64,000 nucleotides of DNA, taken from positions 4,142,644 to 4,206,643 of the forward strand of contig JAJEKV010000026.1 of NCBI GenBank assembly GCA_021234155.1, given 5' to 3'. This document shows, in pieces, positions 36,515 through 48,173 of this stretch. The DNA is from Isoetes taiwanensis (Eukaryota; Streptophyta; Lycopodiopsida; Isoetales; Isoetaceae). A model generated the notes under the pieces. That model had not been told where the DNA came from. It was given only the letters and a program-made list of their open reading frames with translations, and did not search any database. Each line of letters opens with the position of its first letter. Position 1 is the first letter of the stretch. The position numbers and the translations under genes are program-made.

Positions 36515-37048
36515 AGATACATAGGGAAGGGAAAACGGGTATGTGACAAAGGAAACAGAAAGAGAAAAGAAAAGGGAAGGTGGAGCAGAGGAAATGGTAG
36601 GGAAAAAGTGCACGTGAAAAAGGGGAAGAGAGAAGGGGTCGGAAGAGGAGGAAAATGGAAAAGGAAAATAGAAAAAGGTAAAAGGAGAAAGGGAATGTGA
36701 AAAGGAGAGGCGAAAAAAGGGAAGGGGAAAAGAGAAAAAGGGAGAAGGGAAAAGCGGGTAGTGGGAAAAACAAAAAGGAAAATGTGAAAACGGGAAAAAA
36801 GAGAAAGGAGAATGGGAAAAACAGAAGCTTGGTGAAAGGCAAAGGGAAAAGGCAAAAGGGAAAAAAGGGCGGTAAACTGGGAAAAATAGAAAAGGGAGGG
36901 GAAAGAAAAGGGAAAAAAGAAAAGCGAGGAATGGGAAAAGGGAAAAGAGGAAAAGGAAGTGAAAAACTTAAAAGAAAAAAGGGGGGGGGGGAGGGGAGGA
37001 AAAAGAAAAGGGCAAATACAAATAGAAAAAAAGGAAGGGAACAATAGA
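36515..37048 (+). repeat. Purine-strand array (GGGAAAA-type), locus 1
   Basis: Over 530 bases almost entirely G and A on the plus strand, built from GGGAAAA, GAGAAAAGG and similar blocks. Long open frames on both strands (216 and 199 codons on the minus strand) are artefacts of composition. Similar arrays lie at 53436-54200 and 57800-58735, both ending in Helitron 3' termini. Confidence 0.9.
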
Positions 37049-37052
37049 AAAG

Positions 37053-37090
37053 AAACAAGGTGCTGTGCACAGAGCGTTGCCCTCCATGGC
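37053..37090 (-). repeat. Dispersed terminal-hairpin repeat, family B copy 4
   Basis: On the minus strand: CCATGGAGGGCAACGCTCTG then TGCACAGCACCTTGTTTC. It lies just downstream (in the minus sense) of the EEP relic and next to the purine array. It may be the end of the helicase-EEP element or of a separate insertion. Confidence 0.7.
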
Positions 37091-37139
37091 CGGAAGGTGT
37101 TTTTGCACAATCATACCTACACCATGTCGCAAAGCGCGG

Positions 37140-37733
37140 GCTTGAAGTCTATTCAGATGTGGTGGAGCGGCGTCGCGGAGCGCGTGGCGACATTGACTTG
37201 TTGGATTTGGCCGCGATGATGATGTTTTATCGCAGGGTCATGATGATGTTGTTTTGTTGCAGGGCATCTATATTGAAATCTCCCATGAGGACAGTCCTGG
37301 CAGTTTTTGTTGCGACATTGGCTCTGGGTGTGGATTGCGATGTTGCACTCTCGGCAATCGCTCTGATATTGTCGAGGAATTGCTACATGTTCCTGCCATG
37401 ATGCCTGTATATGTTTGTCTGACGGTTCCCATGGTGCGGTCTCGGAATGTGGCAAGGAGTCCGTAACTCGTTGGTGGTAGAGGAGCTCAAGCCTGTCGCC
37501 ATTGTACAGTGTGGCTGTTCCACACGCATTGTTGTTGAGCAGGCACTTGTACTTAGTTGTGTGTCGAATATGGATGGGTCATCCGATCTCGTCTCTTGAA
37601 GACAGAGGATGTCTGATGACGTCAGCTGTGAGTCTGCTAATTTGTGGTCAATGTACTTTGTTGCCGTCAAGGTGTTGAATGTTGTTGCGACGAGTGTCGG
37701 TGGCCATTTGTCGGCGAGGTTGAGCGTAGTCAT
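37140..37733 (-). pseudogene. EEP-type endonuclease domain of a Helitron/Helentron relic
   Basis: Reading the minus strand, TFNTLTATKYIDHK is followed by SDILCLQETRSDD (the QE metal-binding motif). About 120 residues later comes ARTVLMGDFNIDALQQ, the GDFN motif of endonuclease/exonuclease/phosphatase folds. One TAG interrupts the otherwise single frame (GRNM-stop-QFLDNIR), and the last SDH motif is missing. EEP domains follow the helicase in Helentron/Helitron2-type elements, and the helicase relic is directly upstream here. Exact relation to the downstream hairpin is unclear. Confidence 0.75.
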
Positions 37734-37842
37734 CGTTTATGGCATCTCTCTCTGCATTCTCTAAATCTCTTTTATAACTCTGTTGTCGACAGTGAAGTTC
37801 CGGTTGGTAAGCGGGTGCTTTAGAAACAGTTCCGCTATTGTT

Positions 37843-38752
37843 TCACTCATTAGACAGGCGTGTAGGCCATTCCGTGCATGTGCATGCCTTTGGAGTTGAA
37901 GCATAGTAGCCCTGTGACATGTGTACCATCCTAGCCACAGCCGGTTGGACGGGGAACTGGCATCTCATGATATTGTGCCTCTTGTTTTTGCTTGCATGGC
38001 ACACCTTGGTCAGCTTTTCGATTGGCGTCCATGTTGGGTCGGTCCCTTGGACGTAGAGGTGTTTCAGCCTGACTCGACAGTTTCTTCCTGTTGTGGGCTT
38101 CATGAATGATATCCAGAGTGTCTCTGTCTTACCTGCGCTCGCGTGCCGCTCCAGGATGCCATTGGCATCGTTGACAAGGTTGTCGGAGAGGTAAATGTTG
38201 CTCATGAGCTCAACGAGCATGGTCCGTTTTAGCTCTATCTTGTCTTTCAGCCCTTGTGTCTTTCGAGAGTCTGTGGGTAGGCTAATGCTCCTCGGACAAC
38301 CGTCCTCGTGTGTGTCTGTAGAGTGGAGGAGGATATCTTGCTCTGGTATTTCGGCGTAGACTTTGTCGTTGTGCTTGTCCTTGTCTTTGTTCTTCTGGAA
38401 GGTATGTGGGAGACGCAGGTCGCCGGTTGCTGGTTGGATGCAGATGGAGTTCACGACGTGCAGGTCATCTGCCGTTTGCTCTGATTTCCTCATGTGGAAG
38501 AATGCGCGTGCAAAGGGAAGGTCATCTCCTTGCCTCACGATCTCCATCAGCTTGTTGTACCTGAAATTCGATTTCCATGAGTGATACATGTCTGGGAACT
38601 GGACGCTGCCTAGCCGTTCGGCATTGTCAGCGTCTGGGTTGCAAAAATTCAACTTGTTGAACATTGGCTTCAGTTGGTAAAAGTCCCCGGCTGCAATCAC
38701 TGACATGCCCCCCAATGGTGTGGGCATCGCAGTGGCCTTGTGTTCTATTTCA
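37843..38752 (-). pseudogene. PIF1-like helicase C-terminal part of a Helitron
   Basis: An open frame of about 300 codons begins IEHKATAMPTPLGGMSVIAA and continues GDFYQLKPM, a Walker-B-region motif of PIF1-type helicases in Helitron Rep/helicase proteins. The middle (ERHASAGKTETLWISFMKPT to RVRLKHLYVQGTDPTW) and the end (VARMVHMSQGYYASTPKACT) also fit, the last resembling motif VI-like HKSQG. The Walker A part and the Rep nuclease are missing: the frame starts abruptly at 38752 after unrelated AT-rich DNA. The stop lies about 110 bases before the EEP domain. It is an element remnant rather than a host gene, and the frame is still intact, so decay is recent. Confidence 0.8.
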
Positions 38753-38759
38753 ACATGCT

Positions 38760-40475
38760 TAAAAAATTAATTTGCAAGGGTATTACATCATTCCCTTAAA
38801 CTATAAGCTAGAGATTGTGCAAGTGATAAGATCTTAAACTTAAGCTATTGCAATCTAACAACGCACCTAGGCAATAAGTTATGACTCAAACATTCTTACA
38901 TCATATTGATACCATTCTTACATTCTTCACATCAGGTGTAGGTGTTTGATTGTCTATATGCATTCTCATATCAGTCTGGGTGTTGGATTCACACCAGGCT
39001 TTAGGCGCCGTTGCACTACTTTTAAATGTCTTGGTTTACAATATCCAGACATGTCTTATTCAAATTTTGCTTACTATTTTGTAGAGCGCATGCTTACATT
39101 ATGAAGAGCAACATATAAATTAACAAAGGATTTACCAAACTGTGACGCTTATTTGATGCCTAATTGATTTGTTGCCTGGTGTTCCTCACTAAATCTATAT
39201 GTCTTGACTCCTCCTCCTGTTGCTAATTTTCCTGTGCCCAAGTTTACGCTTTCTGTTAGGGTCTGACACAAAATTCTTGGTGAACCTCTCCAGCTGATGT
39301 ACTTGCACTGCTGCAAGAAGCAAAAGTGATTTGATGCCTGCACATAATTTTTCCTGTATAGACATCAACTGTCCTCTGTATGTCAAGGGATTATGTATTT
39401 ATACCAAAATTACAGATAGACTACAGCATTTCATAGTGAAAATTAGATTCGAAAAACATGTTCAGAGTATTATATTGTGTTCAGATCAACGTTTTATGGA
39501 GCCACCAGAATAGAACAGAGCTGCCATCAAAGAAAGTACAGAATTTCACAACACAAATATTCATACTACAAATCTTCTTCTTGAATCTTCATTTTCATGC
39601 ATTGTGAATAAAATACACTGCTGCATGCCCTCCATAGCTGCATCAGCAACAGAATCCCTGAAACCACAGAATACATATGTGTTGCATGCAACAACATTTC
39701 ATTTAAGTAGAAATTTTTAACCTGCATTACCACAAGAACAATATTAGAACCAAGAAATGACGAAATGCCACACATAATTCTAGAGCCAAAGCTGTAAAGA
39801 ATAGATTTGCTTATATCATGATTTTTTGTTGAAAGATTGCGAATGCCTTACCTGAGGCCTTCAGGCTTGAAATTCGTACCTAAAAGACAAAGAAAAAAGC
39901 AAATACAGTTACATTTCAGGAAAGAACAAAATATATCTTTAGGTTACACAATATTTCGCAAATAATACAAAAACAATGGTTCTAAGCTCATCTGCGCACC
40001 TACACAACATAAACTAAAATCAGAGCTAGATTCAAGAATAAAAAACTGAAAATATGACAAGATTCTAAGAGCTTACCAAATGTTATGAAACATTTCAAAG
40101 ATCTAGCCGCTCCATGATCCAAGAATGAAGAAAAACATGCAATGCTCTGCCCTGCAAATCTACTAAACCTTACAAAAACCCAAGCGCAAGAGGAAGAGCG
40201 ACATACGATGAGGGCCAGACCTCGCGAAGAGCACACTGCCAGGGAAACGAATGCAAGTATCAGAGGAATGCGACAACGCCTTCCAAAGGGGAAAATTCCC
40301 TTCCCTCGCCTTTTACCTCTAACAAAAATGTCCAGGAATGCTCAAGAGGGTGCTTTTTTGCGGATCTTCTGCAGATGGAAGCAGAGCCCGGGCGAAAGGA
40401 TCTCATCTTCTTCTACATCCTGAGACGAATCGAGAGGACTGTGGCGGTTAGGCGGTTCAAATATGAGCGACCCAC
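38760..40475. other. Non-coding stretch, no gene recognised
   Basis: Short frames at 39149-39386 and 40000-40440 show no domain. 40140-40440 is slightly GC-richer and could be an old exon or promoter flank, but I cannot support that. Confidence 0.45.
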
Positions 40476-40479
40476 AACG

Positions 40480-40613
40480 AATGTGACCTCCAGTTTACAG
40501 GGCACAATGGGTTTGTCGCAGTCACCAGCATATCCTAGGTATATTCTAGCATATACTTAGGATATGCCGCAAACCCACAAAAACGAGGGTTTGCCCTCTT
40601 AGGGGCAACCCAA
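40480..40613 (-). repeat. Dispersed hairpin repeat, family A copy 3
   Basis: On the minus strand it begins TTTTTGGGTTGCCCCTAAGA and continues GGGCAAACCCTCGTTTTTGT, ATATACCTAGGATATGCTGG. Same boundary and order as copies at 12933 and 25395. Confidence 0.75.
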
Positions 40614-40635
40614 AAACTACAAAAGACCATGTATA

Positions 40636-41220
40636 TATCTATAGTGGTTTGATAGTAATTAATTATGATAATAGTTTTTTGGGTGCCTTATGAGTAACCA
40701 CTATGAATAGCCACATCCTTTTAGCTTATGACTATGGATGATTACCATGACAATTAATTCAGTATTGAAAACCATGCTATAAACCACGATCATTTATATC
40801 ATACATTTTTATAATGGAAAACTAGCATGAATGACCACCACAACATTTAAATTGGTATAAAAACTATGTCATAAACTACTTCAACTTATGAAAGTCAAGT
40901 GACAATACAAAACCAATATGAATAACCATTTCGATATTTAAAGCAGTGTTGCAAACTATGCTACAAACCACTTTGTATTTAATAAACCATGGGACATTAG
41001 AGAACCAACATCAATGACCACCATTGATGCTAGAAACCATGTAATAAACTAATATTAGTTTTACTAAACCACGTTATAACATAAAATCAGTATTAATAAC
41101 CATGTACTCATTATGAAAACCACTACATTATGTGGTTCTTACTAGGAATAAAATTTTTAGCATAAAAAACCACATCTATAGTGGTTCTTTAGAAGTTTTT
41201 ATAGTGGTTAAAAATTTGGG
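40636..41220 (+). repeat. Degenerate CCACTA/TAGTGGTT repeat block with repeated ends
   Basis: The block is bounded by TCTATAGTGGTTTGATAG at the left and TCTATAGTGGTTCTTTAG at the right, each followed some 35-45 bases later by TTGGGTGCCTT. Inside, AACCA(C/T) words recur roughly every 20-40 bases. This may be a decayed satellite or element; no coding sequence. Confidence 0.5.
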
Positions 41221-41771
41221 TGCCTTGTGTATAATCCCTGATGCCCTTCACTAGCTGGCTAGAGTCTTTAACAGTCTTGAAGAGAGGTAGTGGTTTTGGC
41301 TGCCCTTTACAAATAAGAACTTTCATAAAGTTTGCAACACCCATACACAAACATTTTTCAACTGGAATTTAACAGCAGCCTTTGGCCTCCATGGATTCTT
41401 GTGGTGAGAAACCAAAGTAGGAAACTTTTGTGCTTGTTAGCACAAGGATCTAGAAGCCTTGGAATTTGCTTAATAACTGCCTCAAAATCTAAAAATGCAT
41501 TGTAAATTTTTGCAAGCTTCATTCGGAATGAGCCATAAAACAATATCCAATAACGCAATCCTGTATTAATCAGCTGGTAGGATGTGAAAGCCTACCAAAC
41601 CCGGCCAAAAAATTGTTGTTTTAGCATAGATAACTTAACCAAACATATCCATATCATACACTATCAAAAAGATCTCGGAGAGAGCTTTCCAAGCAATAAA
41701 AATCATCTCAAACAGAGCTCTGGATCAAAAGTTATGATAAGAAATGTGTTGCCGGCGAGGAAACTGCACTA

Positions 41772-41995
41772 CATGCGCCCTTCAAGCCCTTCATGTGCCC
41801 GTTATGCACCACACACACAAAAAGAGGGCTTTTTGTTGTGAGCCATTGGTTACATGCGCCCTTCAAGCCTTTCATGTGCCCATTATGCACCACACACACA
41901 AAAAGAGGGCTTTTGTTGTGAGCCATTGGTTGTTGACCATTATGCACCACACGCACAATAAAAGGGCTTTTGTTGTGAGCCATTGGTTGTTGACC
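41772..41995 (+). repeat. Minisatellite, about 3 units of 60-82 bp
   Basis: Units contain CTTCA(A)GCC(C/T)TTCATGTGCCC, TTATGCACCACAC(A/G)CACAA and GGGCTTTTTGTTGTGAGCCA. The third unit is shorter. Open frames on both strands carry repeated peptides and are not genes. Confidence 0.9.
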
Positions 41996-42140
41996 ATTGG
42001 AAAAAAAAAAAGCTAAAATCAATGGCTCAGAAATGGTGCACTCTAGATGTACGGATTAGTACATCCATTTGAATACACCACGAAATCATAGGAAAACCTT
42101 AGTGAAAAGCGTACAAAAACACAAAGAAAACCCCCTGTTA

Positions 42141-43578
42141 TTATGCTACATATTGGTAACAAAGCGGTTGATCATCCATCAAAGTCTCAAAAATGGGTGC
42201 TAATGGGGAATACCTCCTCCCTTCTATTGAACCTTTCTCTAGTGTTCTCAAGCACTTGAAAATAGAGCTCACATGGAAGTTTGGATCATCCCTCCATAGA
42301 TCAAGCACAAAATGACCATAGGTTCCAGTTCCATGCCCATGTGTTAAGACACCCGCCAGACTTACTTTCATCTGAAAAGCGTTTTGACAAGCTTGGATAA
42401 AGGATCTAGCTTTGGCAAGAAAGTCTTGTGTTGGTCCATCTTATCATGAATTATACACAAAAATCTATCAGGCTGCATCTGAGAAAATGTTCTCAACTGC
42501 CAATACAACTGTCTACATGATATTTGGTCTCTTTGGTGATCTGCAAATTGCTCCCTAATTGCCATTCTTTCTTTTTCTATTGCAGTTGATGCAAGTGTAT
42601 CCTTGAGTTGAATGCAAGTGTTGCACTTTGAGAATGGCATGTGTTGCAGGACACTCACGTCTGAGAGGTGAGTGCTGATTGAGAAAGAAGCCGACCTCCA
42701 GTAGTTTCTAGGATGGAGTTTACCTCTTTAAGGCACTCTTTTTGGATGTAATGTTGTGGCAACACCCTTTGGACCACTCACACACCATGCTCGTTCACCT
42801 TCGACTTGTGGGGCATAGATTGAGACATGTATCTCACAAAGCTCTCGAAGACTGCAATGGCCTTCAAAGTGTTTGCTCTAGGTTTCAAAGTCAATGTATT
42901 GCCATGTTGGAACAACCTGTGCCCTTTTCTGACCTGCTCCCAGTATCTGTAAAATGAAGACTTGCTCACCCCAAGAATCCATCTCATTGCTCTCATACAT
43001 ACCTTAAGGCCCCTCAATTGATATAGTAACCTTCCTGTATTTTCATCATAGCTGGAATTTCTACACAAGGAGTAGATGAAATTAATCCTATCTTTCTGAA
43101 GCTGTCCAATGTATTGGGACCTTATCTGCACGAGGTCATCCACACTGTACTGGACTGTGCAATCTAGGTTGCAACACTCTTGTCCCCTAATAGCCTCTAG
43201 GTTTTCTTTGGTTGGGGCCATACTTTCCATTCTCTCTAAATATTTATCACTTCTAGCCCTCTTGGGCACCCTTGGCTGCCTTTTATGAAAAATATAGCGC
43301 CTCTTCCTTGTGATCAAAGGATGCTCATCCACCACCAAATCTTCCACATGGCCTGGGGTGGGCCTTGGGGTATCCAGTTCAGTAGGCCCTTCCAGGTAAT
43401 CAGCATTCTTGTGTGTAATATATCTAATTGGCCATCTTAACTGTGTTTGGGACTCCAACAACCCAGAGCACACAATGCAATCACTAGAGCTTCCCTGGGA
43501 CATGATTGTATCAACTTGGATAAGAAGTTTCACAATGCCAACTCCAAGATGATCATCTCCCAGCCTTTCATCATTCAC
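42141..43578 (-). pseudogene. Decayed transposase-like gene (DUF7869-like)
   Basis: The minus strand opens with a 266-codon frame (43578-42778). It holds a basic stretch near residue 95 (TRKRRYIFHKRQPRVPKRAR), then ECCNLDCTVQYSVDDLVQIR and GVSKSSFYRYWEQVRKG, typical of a family of repetitive plant and animal proteins with C..C and a helix-turn-helix-like end. After one TGA the same frame continues (QRVLPQHYIQKECLKEVNS) for about 40 codons, then shifts to CNTCIQLKDTLASTAIEKER and FLCIIHDKMDQHKTFLPKLD. A further shift gives LTHGHGTGTYGHFVLDLWRD before DPNFHV. The D-containing HDKMDQ and LWRDDPN blocks resemble the catalytic core of transposase-like DUF7869 proteins; that name is from memory. 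At least one stop and two frame shifts mean it is inactive. Confidence 0.6.
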
Positions 43579-43739
43579 ACTATCAAAAGGATCAACTTTA
43601 GTTATGATGCCCTCTGCAAATACCGTCTCGTTGCAAGGGTATCTTCCTCCATTGGAGCCTAGGGCAATGTCCTGTGTTGGGCTTCCTTGCCTCCACTTTG
43701 TTCATCTCACATGCTCCCTAAATGAAATAGCACACGTTT

Positions 43740-43822
43740 AAACCATATACAACCATTAAAACCATTAAATCCATTTAAACCACTAAAACCATTTAAACCA
43801 TATAAAACCATTAAAGGGTAAA
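43740..43822 (+). repeat. AACCATTAAA array, left of the composite element
   Basis: ACCATTAAAACCATTAAATC and similar words repeat for about 80 bases. Related arrays are at 53140-53325 and 58804-58845. Confidence 0.85.
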
Positions 43823-44099
43823 AGCACGAAAGGGTGTACGTACATCGTACTGAATTGAAGGACGAATTTGTGCTTTTTTGGGGTACATTTTAGATGTACA
43901 TCAAGATACTATGGTTTGTCATTTTGTGTCAGATATGCAATGATTGCAAGATCATCCCTGACATTCCCCCCGAAATTCTTGGTTAACCACCGAACCACCG
44001 AACCAATTCGAATGGATCCGTCCCTCCCTCCCCCCTTTCACAGGACGAACACCGAACGAATTCCAGAAGCAAACACATGCCAATTGAATCTACAAGAAA

Positions 44100-47060
44100 T
44101 ACAAATCAATTTCAATCTGTTCATGGAGGGTGCGAATTCCAATGGAAGTGATGGTTCTAAGCGTAAGTATGCCGACATTGGCGGTGTTATGCCACAAAAC
44201 AAATAAAGCGTGTGGTTGTTGTGTGGTAGATTGCATCCTCGATTCTGGCAAACGCTCGGCCCGTCCGGATCAAAGATTAGTTTTTGTGATCGTTTGTTGC
44301 AAGATGACGGGCTTTTTCCCCGTTTTCGAACCTCAGAATTGGAAATCCTTCCGGGTTATTGTTATGAAATCAATGATCAGAAACTTGAAAGATGGGCTTC
44401 AAGAAATAAAGTCCGCTAATAGCAAAGATAAATTGGCTGCAAAACATTCATCGTTATCAATGATTGTTGGAAAAAAGGAGATATAAACAAGAATGTTTCT
44501 TCAAAATTGCTAAAGATACTGACCAAGAAATTTATCCAAAGCTGCAGCAAAGAAGAAGGAAGATAATGTCATTAAGTGGAGCAAATGTATGGGCTTTGGC
44601 GGGGAAGGATGCCAAGATCAAATAGAATCGATGATTCAATCAAATGTCGTTCGTGGAATTTTGGCTTGACAATACCAAAGTTTCACCAAAGGTTAGAGAT
44701 GTCATGAAGAGGAGAACACAAGCAATACAATACCTTGATATCTCACAGGTTTGCTCTTGTAATTGAATCAATTCAGTTTGGAGATTATGTTTTCTTCCAA
44801 AATTCTTTCATGACTTTCTTCTCGTACACATTCTAGTTCGTTCGAAAGTGACCCGTTAATGAATACACATGGTTTTCATGATGAAATGTATTGCATTTTA
44901 CATTGTTTACATTTATACATTGTTTACACAAAGAGCGTAAATCTTGCGTTGATGTGCTATTAGGTACTTTTTAGATGTACATCCATTAACACTTACATGT
45001 CCATGCAACTGCATTTACATGTACTTGAATATCAAAATTACATCATTTTACATTTTAGTGTACTTTCGTGTAATGAAGCCAAACAAATCGACATATGTAC
45101 ATTAGTTGTACTAATATTGTAACATTAATGTGATGTACTAATATTGGAACATTAATTAGATGTACACCGGATGTACATTGGATGTACATTGATGTACAAG
45201 AATGCATCGTGGAACTGCTATGGTTGTACATTAGATGTACCGATGTACATTAGATGTACATTAGATGTACAAGAATGCATCGATGGAACTGTTGGATGGA
45301 CATTTTATGTACATAGACCATACATTAATTGTACAATAGTATAGTTCAACACTCTTTTGGCATCCGTTGCCGACATCATTTTGCTAACATGGTCTTTAAT
45401 GGTTTTGTTATTGCAACCCGAGCTTTATCATCAGTTTGTATATCGTAATCCCGATACCAAAATTCGGCCGACAGTTCGAAGTATCCAAACCCGATTGCAT
45501 AAGGAAATTGAAGGAGAGAAACACATGTTGTTGTGTCAAACATGAGCAAGCAGATCCGCATTTAAAGGCCTTCAATGATATGAGGAGATCCCTACATGTT
45601 AATTGCACTTGCCGCCGCAGTTGTTCGCATGCATCCCAAAGAAAACAATGGAGTATGTCAAGCAAACAAGAAGACTTTTGATAATGTTAGTATCTTGTGG
45701 AGGTCAACCATTATGAGAAATTTGTGACGGATGAATGGCATAAACTAAAATGCATCAAAGGCAAATGTGATGAATGTGGAGTGAAGAAATTCGACATCCG
45801 GCCCAAACGAGGAAGATGGAATTTAATGTGGACCGGCAAGTATATGCATATGTCAATGAGCCATCCAAAAAGGTACATCCGTATAAGGCTTAGATTAGTT
45901 GATCGTAACGACAAAGCATCTGCTTTGTTAAAGAACATGAAAAATCAGCTTGCTAAGTTTACAGATCATAACTTTACAAAGACACCGGGCAGAAAGCAAA
46001 ACAGCTTTTAAAAGATGTGTTGAGAAACTCCCGGATAATAGTGTGTTGTCCGTTGTTGACTTTGCAGAGAACTACACATTGAAACCAGGTGGATGAAGTA
46101 TGCAATCCGAGCATTGGAATCCCGATCAAATTAGTATTTTGGTCCATATTTCAATGATGAAAATAGAAGGTAAGCTTAAAAAAAAAGGCATTTCTATGTT
46201 TCGTGATGACGTAAAGCATGACACTCATTTTGTGCAACATGGTTTTAAATTACATTTGGGGTGGCTTAAGAATAATGGAGGTGACACATAAACCTTCATT
46301 ATGTGTGGTCGGATGGTTGTGCATCTCAATTCAAATCAAGACGGGCATGGTATGGAATCAGAGATACCATGTTGAAAATAAAATTCGAGTGATATGGAAT
46401 TTCTTTGATCCGCCATGGAAAGGCACACATGATGGCGAGGCTGGTATAGCAAAGTTGTGGCTTGAGAGCGAAAGCAGAGAAAACAAAATGGCATGCCGCT
46501 GAAAAAAGTGTAAACTTGCCTTTGTGCGCTTTTAAGGGCCAAGGAATCGGATTGTGAAAGGGTGTTTTGGGAGGTTGGAAAAACAGATGTGAACAAAAAG
46601 CAAGCATTCAATTGCAAGACTTTACCCGGTACTCAGCAGATACATTCTCAGGTCAACTATAAACCCGCCAGATCCAACAAAGTTGCTATGCACCACTCTC
46701 GTGCTTTTGTGATGCTTGCATTAACTTCAATTGGTTGAATTGTGAGAACATTAAACATTGTGGAGAATGGTCTCTAAAAGTTTGGAGCCCACGATCATAT
46801 TGCCTCTTGTGGTGAAGTTGAAAATGATGTGGATGTTTTGTATGCGTAAGACGAGGCCGGGTTTAGATGACACCGTTGGAGTTTCAGATGTATTTGTGTC
46901 TTTGCAAAGACTGCACAATGTGGAAGGTGTTTCATACTATGTTATCATGTGCACCGTGGAAAAGCATGCATTGGAAGAAGATTCAATTGATGACTATGGA
47001 AATGATTACTGGCTGGCACTAGTGTCATTGAAGGACAATATTATGAACTAATCCCGATCG
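44100..47060 (+). pseudogene. DDE-type transposase relic (unnamed plant family)
   Basis: Pieces readable in order across shifting frames are: FWLDNTKVSPKVRDVMKRRT near 44645-44720; a Cys/His block RNTCCCVKHEQADPHLKAFN, then LHVNCTCRRSCSH at 45500-45640; and CIKGKCDECGVKKFDIRP at 45750-45810. Next come VVDFAENYTLKPG near 46055, MQSEHWNPDQISILVHIS at 46100, DDVKHDTHFVQHGF at 46204, VWSDGCASQFKSRRAWYG at 46295, and VIWNFFDPPWKGTHDGEAG at 46390. The D (DFAENY), D (SDGC) and later acidic GEAG positions suit a DDE catalytic core with a Cys/His zinc-binding region. The pattern recalls a widespread family of uncharacterised repeat proteins. Several frame shifts and stops make it inactive. The tail at 46.9-47.25 kb reads NPIQESKTQVKGASTKISLA and may be the C-terminus. 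Confidence 0.65.
44940..45345. repeat. TGTACA-rich spacer, block 1
   Basis: ATGTACATTAGATGTAC and close variants occur more than ten times. TGTACAAGAATGCATCG appears twice, 75-80 bases apart. TGTACA is a palindrome. No coding frame in the block. Confidence 0.85.
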
Positions 47061-47339
47061 CCACAATAAGTATAAACCGCCTCCTACTAAGAATGTTTTG
47101 GTACCGCAGAATGTGGATTGGGGTTCGAATCCCATTCAAGAAAGTAAAACACAAGTGAAGGGGGCAAGCACAAAGATTTCACTTGCCGATGAAGTCCATG
47201 AGACATTGTTATCACAACTTCAAAGAATTGTAGATGACTTGGACTAAGTCGATCTGTGGTACTTTCCGTAAATATTGTAATACTTTGTTCATATAAGAGA
47301 TAAGAACTCAACAAATTTTCATTGTACATGACAAGGACT

Positions 47340-47430
47340 ACTTCAATAGTGCATTAGGTACATCAATGTACATAATATGTACATCCTATGTACATCTTAT
47401 GTACATCCGTTGTACATTCCGTAGATATTT
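47340..47430. repeat. TGTACA-rich spacer, block 2
   Basis: TATGTACATCCTATGTACAT and variants, five or more in 80 bases, between the transposase relic and the minus-strand gene. Confidence 0.8.
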
Positions 47431-48173
47431 GTTAAGTGTAAGTTGATTAGAATTGAACATAAGAAAGTTGAATTACATAAACATTAAAAAAATAGTTTCA
47501 CCATGGCAAAGATAAGAAATGGACATGTGTTTTCATGTACAAATGGTTCATATATTTATATTGTGGACATAAAATACAACACACGAAAGTGAGCATGGCT
47601 CATAATTCATGGCCTAGCTTCAAAATGTCAAGAGGGAGCCCGATATCTTATGACTATTGCATCATGTCTTCCAGCCCGCCTAGAGGTCAGAGATATCCTC
47701 TAACGCAAAGAGTCCATGCAGTTTCTATAGCTCGTGCCACCCAAGCAAACCTTTCCATCCTACATGGCCTTCATCTTCCTGACACGTGCCTTCCCCAAGG
47801 GTTGTGCAACAAGTGAGTTGTCGCCAATATACATTTTGTGGTTGCTCGTTCCTCATAGTTTTCAATTTGGTCAACCTTTTCACACACCCAGAACAAAGAA
47901 GATAGAGGCGATAATCGGTCCCTCAACCCTATGTGCTTGCAGCTTGTGTTGGTTTCTATTACCTCCGGGTGCAGCAGAACTCTATCTCTTAGTTTTATAA
48001 TAGTCTTTTGTGTTTCAAATCCATTCATCTACAAAGCAAATGAAGATTGACTTAATTATGTATACACACTCATAATTGTACCAATAAGAAAGACAAGAAA
48101 ACAGAGTACTCAAGTGCAATGAACAAAAACTTTCATACATATATTCATAACATTTGAATTTGTACATCGGGTT

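Noticed and set aside
37153-37455. 100-codon His/Gln-rich minus-strand frame
   Set aside because: It is a shadow of the EEP frame, which carries the GDFNIDA motif in the neighbouring phase.
41772-41995. Protein with repeated Cys/His peptides on both strands
   Set aside because: The repeats are caused by a non-coding minisatellite; both strands are equally open.
47115-47140. T-arm-like GGGGTTCGAATCCCATTC
   Set aside because: It lies inside the reading frame of the transposase C-terminal tail and has no other tRNA parts.
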